Source of the DNA: an uncultured Kordiimonas sp.
GTDB taxonomy: Bacteria > Pseudomonadota > Alphaproteobacteria > Sphingomonadales > Kordiimonadaceae
DNA length: 64,000 nt
Direction of reading: 5' to 3'
Assembly (NCBI GenBank): GCA_947503625.1
Contig: CANNEK010000002.1
Span: 372,001 to 436,000, forward strand
Shown here: positions 36,687 to 45,404 of the stretch, in pieces
How positions within the stretch are numbered: position 1 is the first letter of the stretch
Layout of the letters: the number at the start of each line of letters is the position of its first letter
Position numbers and translations under genes: made by a program
Notes under the pieces: generated by a model
Databases searched by the model: none
Told to the model about the DNA's origin: nothing
Seen by the model: only the letters and a program-made list of their open reading frames with translations

Positions 36687-37796
36687 TTAAAGATCAGGAC
36701 TAGAAGGCAGATTGTCAAGAAACGCCTGCAAATCTGCCGATTTTTCGCCCGGATTCGCTGCAATACCACTTTCAAGAGCAGCAATTGCGCCTTCCCGGTC
36801 ATCAAGTGCGAGCTTTGACCGGGCCAACATCAACCACCCCGCCACATCGGCAGGGTCCGATTCGAGGCGATCCTCCAGGCGGCTCAACATACTGGCAAGA
36901 AACGCTTCCCGTTCCTCGTCATCCATTGCGTCAACAACGGCAACATCTTCTTCGGTCAACTGCGGAGGCCCACTTCCTCCTATGGCAGCCAGTTGGCGGC
37001 GCACAACCGGCATCCAGGGTGCATTTTCCGATGATCGGTCAGCTAGTGCCGTCCAAACCGCGCGTGCACCGTCTTCATTGCCAGACTGCAATTGGACCAG
37101 GCCAAGATAAAACTGACCAGCCGGATGATTGGGCGCCATGTCGATCAAAGCGGCAAGAACCAACCTACCGGCCGGTGTAATCTGACCACCTGCATGCCCC
37201 ATGAAAGCTTCTAGCTCGCTAACGCGCCAGTTTGGTTCATCGGGGTTCATACGGGCCAGCTCGCCGAATGCGGATGCTGCTGTCTCGTAATCACCAATGG
37301 ACTGCGCTGTACGCGCCAAAACCTGCCAGCCTTCCATATCACGTGGATTGGTCTGCAAATGTTCCCTTACCTGTGCAAGCGCTTCCCCCAAGGTCGGGCC
37401 ACCTTCTTCTACCAATTGGTTGGCCGCCTGAAGACGGGGGCTTGGATTGGCCGCAGGAACTGAAGGTGATCCCATCCATGCATAAAACACTGCTGCAACA
37501 AGGATTATGGACACAACACCAACAACAAGCGTTGATCGCGCGAATGCTCCGGCTTCAATCGCAAACCTGCCCCGTTTCACTTGACCGGCTCGCAGTAACC
37601 GGCGTTGCAGTTCAATGCGCGCAGTCTTGGCACTGTCGGCATCGATCATTTGCCGGGCTTCATCTGTGTCAATTTCATCAAGCTGCGCCTGATAATGTGC
37701 AACCGGGTCCACAGCTCCATCACCGCTTTTTGTGCGGCCCAGAAACAGCACACTCAGACCAACAAGCAAGAGGGCAGCAAACATGAGCCAGATCAT
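36687..37796 (-). CDS. ccmI: Cytochrome c maturation protein CcmI (CycH)
   Basis: Two N-terminal membrane segments (MIWLMFAALLLVGLSVLFLG and STLVVGVVSIILVAAVFYAWMG) flank a cytoplasmic loop with a leucine-zipper-like helix (DEIDTDEARQMIDADSAKTARIELQRRLL). The long periplasmic part has TPR repeats (DMEGWQVLARTAQSIGDYETAASAFGELARMNPDEPNW). CcmI holds apocytochrome c by its C-terminal helix and delivers it to the CcmF/H ligase. It starts inside the ccmH stop (ATGA). Confidence 0.95.
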   Translation of the reverse strand: MIWLMFAALLLVGLSVLFLGRTKSGDGAVDPVAHYQAQLDEIDTDEARQMIDADSAKTARIELQRRLLRAGQVKRGRFAIEAGAFARSTLVVGVVSIILVAAVFYAWMGSPSVPAANPSPRLQAANQLVEEGGPTLGEALAQVREHLQTNPRDMEGWQVLARTAQSIGDYETAASAFGELARMNPDEPNWRVSELEAFMGHAGGQITPAGRLVLAALIDMAPNHPAGQFYLGLVQLQSGNEDGARAVWTALADRSSENAPWMPVVRRQLAAIGGSGPPQLTEEDVAVVDAMDDEEREAFLASMLSRLEDRLESDPADVAGWLMLARSKLALDDREGAIAALESGIAANPGEKSADLQAFLDNLPSSPDL

Positions 37797-38263
37797 GATC
37801 GCTCCTCCCCGGTTCGCTGCGCCAGCAATGCCTGAAGTTCAGCCTGCTCTTCGTCAGATAGAGGTGCAGCCGTGGGAACCGCCCGCCTGCGCCTGAATAC
37901 AAGGGCTGCGATAACCAGGACGGCAAAAAACGGCGAAGCCCACAGAAAATACGTCGAGGATTTTACTGGCGGCTTCAAAAGAACCCAGTCACCATAGCGA
38001 TCAACCAGATAGGCGCGCACGTTGTCCGGGCTGTCACCAAGTGCAACTCGTTCTCGCACAATTGCGCGCAGGTCCCGGGCAAGCTCGGCGTTTGAATCTT
38101 CAATAGACTGGTTCTGGCATACGAGGCAGCGGATTTCTTTCATTAATTCCCGCGCCTGCGCCTCCTGCACTGGATCAGGTAACGGTTTTTCGTCAACAGC
38201 AACGGCATAAGCAGGCAACGAAAAGCCACATACGAGGGTGACCATTTTGAAGAAACGGATCAT
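37793..38263 (-). CDS. ccmH: Cytochrome c maturation thiol oxidoreductase CcmH (CycL)
   Basis: A signal peptide, then the family motif RCLVCQNQSIEDSNAELARDLR whose CxxC reduces the apocytochrome haem-binding cysteines. Also present are YLVDRYGDWVLLKPPV and a C-terminal membrane anchor (FLWASPFFAVLVIAALVF). It is the short form of CcmH, since the TPR half is encoded by the separate ccmI, as usual in alphaproteobacteria. It overlaps ccmG upstream and ccmI downstream by four bases each (ATGA). Confidence 0.97.
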   Translation of the reverse strand: MIRFFKMVTLVCGFSLPAYAVAVDEKPLPDPVQEAQARELMKEIRCLVCQNQSIEDSNAELARDLRAIVRERVALGDSPDNVRAYLVDRYGDWVLLKPPVKSSTYFLWASPFFAVLVIAALVFRRRRAVPTAAPLSDEEQAELQALLAQRTGEERS

Positions 38264-38787
38264 TGGAGACGCTCCAGTTCCGGCAACAAGCGTTTTTCAA
38301 GGCTATCACCGACGATGGGACCCCAATGGCGGTAACGGATCACACCCTCACCGTCCACAAGGAAAGTTTCAGGCACACCGGAAACGCCCCAATCAATTCC
38401 AACGCGCCCGTCCAGATCAAGGCCGGTTTTTGCAAAAGGGTTTCCAAGCTCCGACAAAAACCCGCGCGCTTTATCAGCTTCATTTTTATAGGCAATCCCA
38501 ATTACCGGAATACGATACTGTCCCGCCAAAACCATCAGGTTTTCATGTTCCGCACGGCAAGGCACGCACCAGCTGGCAAAGAAGTTTACCAGGACAGGTT
38601 TGCCGGTTTTAAGGTCAGCCTCTGTCAAGACAGGCGCGTCTTGCGCGAGGCTCTCCAGCGAAAAGGCGGGAACAGGCCTGCCGATCAAAACACTATCTAT
38701 TTCCTTCGGGTTGCGGTCGGAAAGCATCATACCAAGAAACAGAAGGACGAGCGCGCTGACAATAATCAGCGGGATAAAACGTTGCAT
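38260..38787 (-). CDS. ccmG: Thiol:disulfide interchange protein CcmG (DsbE)
   Basis: An N-terminal membrane anchor (FIPLIIVSALVLLFLGMML) is followed by a periplasmic thioredoxin fold with the active site NFFASWCVPCRAEHENL and the cis-Pro region WGVSGVPETFLVD. It is kept reduced by CcdA/DsbD and passes electrons to CcmH and the apocytochrome. ATG 38787 shares its A with the ccmF stop (TGATG). Confidence 0.97.
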   Translation of the reverse strand: MQRFIPLIIVSALVLLFLGMMLSDRNPKEIDSVLIGRPVPAFSLESLAQDAPVLTEADLKTGKPVLVNFFASWCVPCRAEHENLMVLAGQYRIPVIGIAYKNEADKARGFLSELGNPFAKTGLDLDGRVGIDWGVSGVPETFLVDGEGVIRYRHWGPIVGDSLEKRLLPELERLQ

Positions 38788-40769
38788 CACGCAGCACCCC
38801 TTGTAATCGCCTGCACCTTCTTTTTGCCTGTGGGCAAGCCAATGCGAAGTCTGCGATCAGAAAGTGACAAGATACCGCCAATCATCATCATCAGCGCTCC
38901 GAGCCAAAGAGCCGAAATCATCGGTTTGAAATAGAGCCTGACGGACCAACGGCCCGCACCCGCAGCTTCACCAATCACAGCATAAAGGTCACCGGCAATC
39001 AGCGGATAGATGCCAGCTTCTGTCGTATTCATAACCGGGTTGGTGTAAACGCGGTCCTCCGGCGTCAGGGTTGTCAATGTTTCGCCACCCCCTCTTACCG
39101 TAAAGAAACCGCGTACCGCCGTGAAATTCGGGCCAGCAACGGGTGCAACACCCTCGAATGTAAAGTCGTAGCCGGCGACTGTTGCAGTGTCTCCGGGGGC
39201 CATCACCCTGAGGTCTTCTGTTGTGAACGCTTCACTAATGGTAACACCCAGCAAAATCACACCAAGGCCGGCGTGAGCAAGGCTCATACCCCACTGCGCG
39301 CGGGTAATTTTCGCAAACCTGGCCCATGCCTTACCAGGTGCCTGCCAAAGCTTGATCCGCGATGCAATTTCAAGAAACACCGACGCCAACAACCAAATTG
39401 CCAGCCCAAAACCAATCGCTGTCATGACGTAGCCACCTGATGTGCGCCAGACGAGCACGGTGCCCGCAACGAGCGCGACCACAAGGGCAGGGACGACAAT
39501 CTGAAACGCGCGTGAAACCTTGCCTCTTTTCCACGCCAGCAGGGGTCCGACACCAAGCGCCACAATCAAGGGGCTCATCAATACGGCAGCAGCATATTCG
39601 AAGAAAGGTGGTCCAACAGTGATTTGGCCAGCACCGAATGCCTCAACAAACAAGGGGTACAATGTGCCAACAAGAACGACCGCAGCGAAGGTGGAAAGGA
39701 AGATATTGTTAACGACCAATGCGCTTTCCCGACTGACAACACCGAACAGACCACTGGGCGCCATTTTGGGAGCGCGCCAAGCGTAAAGGGCCATTGACCC
39801 GCCGACAACAATACCAAGAAAAGCCAGAATAAAAATGCCTCTGGCCGGATCGGTCGCAAAAGCATGCACACTGTTGACCACGCCGGAGCGCACTAGGAAG
39901 GTACCCAGCAGGCTGAGTGAAAAAGCCACAATGGCCAGCAGTATTGTCCAGCTTTTGAGGGCATCCCGCTTCTCGACAACAATGGCTGAATGCAATAGCG
40001 CCGCAGCGGCGAGCCACGGCATGAAACTGGCGTTCTCTACCGGATCCCAAAACCACCAGCCGCCCCAACCAAGCTCATAGTAGGCCCACCAGGACCCAAG
40101 AGCGATACCCCCGGTCAGGAAAACCCAGGCCAACAGCGCCCATGGCCGCACCCACCGCGCCCACAAGGGTGTCACTTCACCTTCAAGAAGGGCTGCAACA
40201 GCAAAGGAAAAAGCGATGGACAGACCAACATAGCCCAGATAGAGCATCGGAGGATGGAAGGCCAGTCCCGGGTCTTGCAGCAAAGGGTTCAGTCCGTTGC
40301 CTTCAAGCGGCGCAGGGTCCAGTCGCAGGAATGGATTGCTGGTAAACAGGATGAACATCAGAAAGCCAACCACCAACAGGCTTTGTACTGCAAGTACGCG
40401 GCTCCTGAACTGGAGTGGTAGCTTCTGACCACGCCATGACACCAGCGCTCCGAACAGCGTCAGTATCAGAACCCAAAAAAGCAAGCTGCCCTCATGATTG
40501 CCCCATACGCCGGACACCTTGTAGAGCATTGGCTTTAGCGTGTGCGAATTGGTGGCAACGTTCACGACCGAAAAGTCAGAGGTAATAAAAGCATATGTAA
40601 GAGCTGAGAATGCAGAAATCGCCATCAGGAACTGGGCAAACACACTTCTATCACCAAGTGCCATAAGACGCGCGTCACCGCGTGCGGCGCCAATATGAGG
40701 CACCGTAGCACCAATCAGGGCGAATATCAGTGCCAAAATCAGGGAAAAATGACCGAGTTCACCCGCCAT
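38787..40769 (-). CDS. ccmF: Cytochrome c haem lyase subunit CcmF
   Basis: Large membrane protein (660 aa, about 15 segments) of the haem-handling family. The WWD domain is GWGGWWFWDPVENASFMPWL, with the preceding GVWGNHEGSLLFWVL and conserved periplasmic His residues. CcmF receives haem from CcmE and attaches it to the CxxCH of apocytochrome c together with CcmH and CcmI. The start MAGELGHFSL at 40769 lies one base after the ccmE stop. The long N-terminal extension available in this frame overlaps ccmE and is rejected. Confidence 0.98.
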   Translation of the reverse strand: MAGELGHFSLILALIFALIGATVPHIGAARGDARLMALGDRSVFAQFLMAISAFSALTYAFITSDFSVVNVATNSHTLKPMLYKVSGVWGNHEGSLLFWVLILTLFGALVSWRGQKLPLQFRSRVLAVQSLLVVGFLMFILFTSNPFLRLDPAPLEGNGLNPLLQDPGLAFHPPMLYLGYVGLSIAFSFAVAALLEGEVTPLWARWVRPWALLAWVFLTGGIALGSWWAYYELGWGGWWFWDPVENASFMPWLAAAALLHSAIVVEKRDALKSWTILLAIVAFSLSLLGTFLVRSGVVNSVHAFATDPARGIFILAFLGIVVGGSMALYAWRAPKMAPSGLFGVVSRESALVVNNIFLSTFAAVVLVGTLYPLFVEAFGAGQITVGPPFFEYAAAVLMSPLIVALGVGPLLAWKRGKVSRAFQIVVPALVVALVAGTVLVWRTSGGYVMTAIGFGLAIWLLASVFLEIASRIKLWQAPGKAWARFAKITRAQWGMSLAHAGLGVILLGVTISEAFTTEDLRVMAPGDTATVAGYDFTFEGVAPVAGPNFTAVRGFFTVRGGGETLTTLTPEDRVYTNPVMNTTEAGIYPLIAGDLYAVIGEAAGAGRWSVRLYFKPMISALWLGALMMMIGGILSLSDRRLRIGLPTGKKKVQAITRGAA

Positions 40770-40770
40770 T

Positions 40771-41256
40771 CTAGCGACCTGAGTATGCGGCATCTGCCGC
40801 GGCTTGTGCATCGGGGTGGACACATTGATCGGCGGACTTTGGCATAGTGCCAGGCGGCACATAGTTTTCGTCATGCTTCGCGAGGACTGTCGAAGCAATG
40901 AAAACACCATCCGTGTTCAACGCTCCCTCGGTAACAACACCTTGTCCTTCCCGGAAGAGATCAGGCAGCAGGCCTTTGAATTCCACGGATAAAGTCGCTG
41001 CACAGTCTGTCACTGAAAAATGGTATGTCAAGCCGTCCTCCGCCCTGGCAAACGACCCGGTTTCCACAAGGCCCCCAAGCCGGAAATGTTGTCCAGCTGC
41101 AACCTGTTTGGCTTTAACATCAGATGGCTGAAGGAAGAGGCTTAGGCTATCGCCGCCAAGCGCCAGAAGTATCAGAAGCGTTGCACCCATCAGGCTTGCC
41201 ACGGCTAGCGATACGACAAGCAACCGCTGTTTCTTGCGTGTTTTCAAACCCGCCAT
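40771..41256 (-). CDS. ccmE: Cytochrome c maturation haem chaperone CcmE
   Basis: A basic N-terminus and one membrane anchor (LLVVSLAVASLMGATLLILLALG) precede an OB-fold periplasmic domain (GQHFRLGGLVETGSF, FREGQGVVTEGAL). The motif VLAKHDENYVPP carries the His that covalently binds haem in transit and the Tyr that stabilises it. The ATG shares one base with the ccmD stop (TAATG). Confidence 0.97.
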   Translation of the reverse strand: MAGLKTRKKQRLLVVSLAVASLMGATLLILLALGGDSLSLFLQPSDVKAKQVAAGQHFRLGGLVETGSFARAEDGLTYHFSVTDCAATLSVEFKGLLPDLFREGQGVVTEGALNTDGVFIASTVLAKHDENYVPPGTMPKSADQCVHPDAQAAADAAYSGR

Positions 41257-41420
41257 TAATTGTCGCCTTTTCGACGGGCCCGTGCAGCATCGACAGCCAC
41301 AACGCTTGCCGTGAGTTTGCGGCGCGAACTTACAAGCAGCCACACCAATGCTGACGCACTCAGCCCATAAGCGGTCCAGACAAATGCGGCATACCCGCCC
41401 ATATCAAGAAACTCGGTCAT
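41256..41420 (-). CDS. ccmD: Cytochrome c maturation protein CcmD (54 aa)
   Basis: Read directly from the minus strand between ccmC and ccmE: MTEFLDMGGYAAFVWTAYGL, then a hydrophobic helix ending LVWLLVSS, then the basic tail RRKLTASVVAVDAARARRK. This is the standard CcmD layout of one membrane helix followed by a charged cytoplasmic coil. CcmD ties the CcmABC complex to CcmE and is needed to release holo-CcmE. Its ATG shares one base with the ccmC stop (TGATG) and its stop shares one base with the ccmE start. Confidence 0.93.
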   Translation of the reverse strand: MTEFLDMGGYAAFVWTAYGLSASALVWLLVSSRRKLTASVVAVDAARARRKGDN

Positions 41421-42166
41421 CAGCCGGCAACCTCCATTTGGGTTTCTGTGTTTTGCAGGCTCGCCTGCCGCATAACCGAAAGTTTGCGATTATTGATCTC
41501 GAGTTTCATTCGCCACAGGAATACCACCACAAAATATGCCTGATAGGCTGCAGCCATCAGAAACAGCGGCACCAGCATGGCGCCATCGATCGTAGGCCCG
41601 TCAAGACGCATTACACTTGCGGGTTGGTGCAGCGTGCTCCACCAGTCCACGGAAAATTTGATAATCGGAATATTCACAACACCAACAAGCGCAAGAATGG
41701 ACGCGGCCCTCCCGGCTTTTTCTTCATCTTCCATCGCCTGCCACAAAGCCATGTAGCCAAGATAGAGAAAAAACTGAACCAGAACCGACGTCAAACGCCC
41801 GTCCCAGACCCAGTAGGTACCCCACATTGGCTTGCCCCAAAGCATGCCTGTGATTAAAGCAAGTGCGGTAAAAATGGCTCCAATGGGCGCCGCAGCCTTG
41901 CCTGCAAGCAAGGCCAGCGGGTGTCGCCAAACCAGCGCCGTAAAGCTGGCAGCTGCCATGACCATATACACGAACATACCCATCCAGGCGGCCGGCACGT
42001 GCACATACATCACACGAACACTCTCTCCCTGTTGATAGTCGGGCGGGCTTGAAAACAGGGCATAATAAAGCCCGGCAACCGATAGCAAAACGGTAAGGCC
42101 AATAGCCCATGGCAAGACAACGTCTGCAAGACGGTTAAACTGAGCTGGATTTGCGAATCTATGCAT
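41420..42166 (-). CDS. ccmC: Haem exporter/handling protein CcmC
   Basis: Six membrane segments, 248 residues. The periplasmic WWD domain reads LWGKPMWGTYWVWDGRLTSVL, with flanking axial His candidates in MYVHVPAAWMG and WWSTLHQP. CcmC presents haem to CcmE. It lies 141 bases after ccmB, the only real gap in the operon, so a second promoter or processing site may exist there. Confidence 0.97.
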   Translation of the reverse strand: MHRFANPAQFNRLADVVLPWAIGLTVLLSVAGLYYALFSSPPDYQQGESVRVMYVHVPAAWMGMFVYMVMAAASFTALVWRHPLALLAGKAAAPIGAIFTALALITGMLWGKPMWGTYWVWDGRLTSVLVQFFLYLGYMALWQAMEDEEKAGRAASILALVGVVNIPIIKFSVDWWSTLHQPASVMRLDGPTIDGAMLVPLFLMAAAYQAYFVVVFLWRMKLEINNRKLSVMRQASLQNTETQMEVAG

Positions 42167-42241
42167 AGCCTCTATCTAAACCGAACCTGCCCGGCCCACA
42201 AGTGCGACCAGCTGCCTCAGCGATAGTTTTTGACTATGATA

Positions 42242-42259
42242 CCGACGCTTTATCGTCGG
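42242..42259. other. Hairpin in the ccmB-ccmC gap
   Basis: CCGACG and CGTCGG form a perfect 6-bp stem around a six-base loop, 75 bases upstream of the ccmC start. On the minus strand no T run follows directly, so it is unlikely to be a full terminator; it could be an attenuator or an RNA processing and stability element. Confidence 0.35.
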
Positions 42260-42307
42260 CAATTGATTCTTTTTCAGAAGATACCCTGACAGCGCCGACC
42301 AATCGGC

Positions 42308-43000
42308 CTACTCCATGGCCAGATTCAAAGCGGCGACCGATGCGAACAAACCGACAACAAATGCAATTAGTGTGGTGGCGCCCAGAAGTGCAAGGTGCGG
42401 CAACGGGTCTGTCATGGTGACAGCAGCATCTACAGCACCGACCCCAAAAATCAACGTCGGCACGTAGAGCGGCAAAATGAGCAAAAACATCAAAACACCG
42501 CCGCGCCGGACGGCAACCGTCAGGGCGGCGCCAACGCTGCCAATCAGGGAAAGCGCGGGTGTTCCAATCAGAAGCGAAGCCACGAGCGGGCCGTAGGCAT
42601 TATCAGGCAAATTCAACAAAATGCCCAAGGCTGGCGCCGCCAGCGCCAATGGCAATGTCGTGGAAAACCAGTGAGCCAGAACCTTGGCAGTTGCGACGCC
42701 CAGCATGCCCAGCGGAGACAGTGCCAGGTCATCAAGCGAGCCATCTTCATAATCTGCCTGATAAAGGCGGTCCAGACTGACAACCGACGAAAGGAGCGCA
42801 ACAACCCAGATAACGCCTGGTGCGATCCGCGCCAGCACTTGTGGTTCAGGACCAATACCGAAAGGAAACAACGATACGGCTATGAAGAAAAACCCGATCG
42901 CCAACAGGCTTCCACCACCTTGGGACCAGGCGAGTTTAATGTCACGATTAACCAGAGAAAAGAACACAGAACCATGGGAAACTGTTTGCATGGAACTCAT
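42308..43000 (-). CDS. ccmB: Haem exporter membrane subunit CcmB
   Basis: Six hydrophobic segments with CcmB hallmarks: NRDIKLAWSQGGGSLLAIGFFFIAVSLFPFGIGPEPQVLARIAPGVIWVVALLSSVVSLDRL and the acidic ADYEDGSLDDLALSPLGML, where CcmA docks. It is the permease of the CcmAB ABC system that uses ATP to release holo-CcmE from CcmCD. The ATG at 43000 overlaps the ccmA stop by four bases (ATGA). Confidence 0.96.
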   Translation of the reverse strand: MSSMQTVSHGSVFFSLVNRDIKLAWSQGGGSLLAIGFFFIAVSLFPFGIGPEPQVLARIAPGVIWVVALLSSVVSLDRLYQADYEDGSLDDLALSPLGMLGVATAKVLAHWFSTTLPLALAAPALGILLNLPDNAYGPLVASLLIGTPALSLIGSVGAALTVAVRRGGVLMFLLILPLYVPTLIFGVGAVDAAVTMTDPLPHLALLGATTLIAFVVGLFASVAALNLAME

Positions 43001-43683
43001 AGCCAATCCTCATCAACGGAAGGGTTTCCTGTTGGCCTGAAAACATCCATGTTCAATGTTTGCCCCGACACCCCCATCGGGTCATGTGTTGCCGCTATCA
43101 CAATCCCGCCACAAGCAATATGCCTTTGAATCAGGCCCGCAAGAGCCTGGCGGTTTTCAGCGTCAAGGCCGACGGTCGGTTCATCCATCAACCAAATCTG
43201 TCTTGGTACAAGGCAAAACCGCGTGAGCGCACTGCGGTGCCGCTGTCCTGATGAAAAATACTGCACAGATTCGTCAAGAAGGGCGGCCAACCCAAAAGTG
43301 CACGCAGCTTCCAGAAGGCTATCATCGTCAATATGCCTGCCCGTCATCAAACGGGAAAACAGCTGCAAATTTTGCCGCAAACTGAAAGCAGGTTTCAAAC
43401 CGTTCATGTGACCAACCATCAAGAAGCTGTCCCGTGCAACACCAGTGGCGCTTTCGCCATCAACAGAAAAACCCATTGCACCTTCACTTGCAGGGATAAA
43501 ACCCGCCAGAACACGCAAAAAAGTCGACTTTCCACTGCCATTTTTGCCCGTAAGAGACACAAAATCACCAGATTTTGCCTGAAACCCCAAGCCATCAAAC
43601 ACTCGCCGGCCACCCCGCCGACACGAAAGGTTCCGCGCCGATAGCACCGTATCGCTGGAAAAGTATCTATCCTTCATCGTCAT
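42997..43683 (-). CDS. ccmA: Haem exporter ATP-binding subunit CcmA
   Basis: ABC ATPase of 228 residues: Walker A GKNGSGKST, the signature region YFSSGQRHRSAL (a diverged LSSGQ, normal for CcmA), Walker B IWLMDEPTVGLD and the switch His in ATHDPM. It drives release of haem-loaded CcmE through CcmB. It is the first gene of the ccmABCDEFGHI operon and is divergent from the cardiolipin synthase gene; the 169 bases between them should hold both promoters. Confidence 0.97.
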   Translation of the reverse strand: MTMKDRYFSSDTVLSARNLSCRRGGRRVFDGLGFQAKSGDFVSLTGKNGSGKSTFLRVLAGFIPASEGAMGFSVDGESATGVARDSFLMVGHMNGLKPAFSLRQNLQLFSRLMTGRHIDDDSLLEAACTFGLAALLDESVQYFSSGQRHRSALTRFCLVPRQIWLMDEPTVGLDAENRQALAGLIQRHIACGGIVIAATHDPMGVSGQTLNMDVFRPTGNPSVDEDWL

Positions 43684-43852
43684 GCGTGCACGCTAGCGAA
43701 TGCAGCGTGCGGCGACAAGCGCGGACTGCATTTGTCGCAGGCAGTCTTGTTCTTGATAAATTTCAGGGGCTTTCAGCATACGATTTTTCGCTTATATACA
43801 ATGAAGAAAGTTTGGGGTGATCTGGGAACAGCGAACGCCTCGGGAGCGCAAG

Positions 43853-45310
43853 ATGGATTTGGAAGCATTGGTTTGGCCCGACGGCGTCGTCATTGCCTTC
43901 AGTGTGCTCATTGTGCAGATCGCAACAACAGTTCATATTCTCTATACGAAAGATGAAGTGCGCTCGGCGATCGCCTGGGGTGCCATCGTTTGGCTGGCGC
44001 CTGTTTTCGGACTTCTGTTTTATATGCTTTTCGGCATAAGCCGGATCAGAAGACGCGCGGCAGCTGCCCGGCAGCGCAGAGGCATGGCACCGCGCGGCGG
44101 TACAGCAATTGACCCTCACGGTCTCCGTCTTGAAGACCTGCATACTGATGCGCCCCAGCGATGGCGGGCTCACGACCGCCTTTCTGGCCGAGTGGCAGAA
44201 ACATCGCTGACTGCAGGCAACAAAATAGAGTCTTATGACGGCGGCAGAGCAGCGTATGACGCCATGGTCGAGGCGATCAACAACGCTCAGCGAACCGTCG
44301 CGTTGACAACATATATTTTCCAGGCAGACGCAGCTGGCCGCAAGTTCATCACGGCGCTTGTGCGCGCGAAGGAACGCGGTGTTGATGTGAAGGTTTTGGT
44401 CGACGCGGTCGGCAATATGTATGGCCTCAAACCGGTCTCGAATCTGCTGCGTCGCAGGGGTATTGATGTAGCAACCTTTAACCCGGCCCGGCTTTCCTGG
44501 CGGCTAGCTTTCTTCAATTTGCGTACGCACCGAAAACTGTTGATTATTGATGGTAGCAGGGCTTTTGCCGGCGGCATGAACATCCGTAAACATCATCTTG
44601 AAGACCCGGTCCATGGCCAACGCGTCCGGGACACACACTTTGGTTTGTCCGGTCCTATCGTTCATCAGATGTCCGAAGCTTTCGCAGATGACTGGTTGTT
44701 TTCAAATCAGCCAGAGCTCGATAGCGCCATCTGGATGTCAGACATAGATACCAAACCCGGCAACGTTGTGGCCCGGTCAATTCCGGACGGCCCTGACGAG
44801 CCGAAAATGAAGACTGCAATGATTATGGAAAGCGCTCTCGCGTCTGCACGCAAGCGGGTGCAGATCGTCACGCCGTACTTCCTTCCGGAACAGGCACTGC
44901 TGTCTGCTTTGAAACAAGCCGCCCTGAGAGGGGTACAGGTTGATATTCTGCTGCCCGAAAAAAGCAACCTGCCATTTTTCTCCATGACGGCCATGACCAA
45001 CGTACGCCAACTGATTCAATCTGATTGCCGTGTTTTTCTTTCCAAACCACCATTCGATCATAGCAAGCTTATGATGGTGGATGGCGCCTGGACACTTTTT
45101 GGATCGTCAAACTGGGACGCCCGTTCGCTGAAACTGAATTTTGAATTCAATGTGGAATGTTATGACGAAGAGTTCGGCGCCCAGATGACAGACTGGGTCG
45201 AGCCCCGGTTTAAAGCGGCAAAGCAGATAACACTGGCAGACTTGAAAAACAGGCCACGCAGCCATCGGATATTTGGCCGGTTGATGTGGCTCCTAAGCCC
45301 TTACCTATAG
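43853..45310 (+). CDS. cls: Cardiolipin synthase (phospholipase D type)
   Basis: Two N-terminal membrane segments (VVIAFSVLIVQIATTVHILYT and IAWGAIVWLAPVFGLLFYMLFG) are followed by two HKD catalytic motifs, HRKLLIIDGSRAFAGGMNI and HSKLMMVDGAWTLFGSSNWD. The enzyme condenses two phosphatidylglycerols (or PG with PE) to cardiolipin at the inner membrane. ATG 43853 with GGGAG upstream gives the usual N-terminus; an ATG 12 codons earlier is in frame. Confidence 0.93.
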   Translation: MDLEALVWPDGVVIAFSVLIVQIATTVHILYTKDEVRSAIAWGAIVWLAPVFGLLFYMLFGISRIRRRAAAARQRRGMAPRGGTAIDPHGLRLEDLHTDAPQRWRAHDRLSGRVAETSLTAGNKIESYDGGRAAYDAMVEAINNAQRTVALTTYIFQADAAGRKFITALVRAKERGVDVKVLVDAVGNMYGLKPVSNLLRRRGIDVATFNPARLSWRLAFFNLRTHRKLLIIDGSRAFAGGMNIRKHHLEDPVHGQRVRDTHFGLSGPIVHQMSEAFADDWLFSNQPELDSAIWMSDIDTKPGNVVARSIPDGPDEPKMKTAMIMESALASARKRVQIVTPYFLPEQALLSALKQAALRGVQVDILLPEKSNLPFFSMTAMTNVRQLIQSDCRVFLSKPPFDHSKLMMVDGAWTLFGSSNWDARSLKLNFEFNVECYDEEFGAQMTDWVEPRFKAAKQITLADLKNRPRSHRIFGRLMWLLSPYL

Positions 45311-45404
45311 GCTGTTTCGGGTTCTTAATAGATATTGCCTATTCTTAACTGGTATTAAACAAGCGCCGAACGCACCCTTTTTTCACTGCAAAAAGGGGAC
45401 GACA

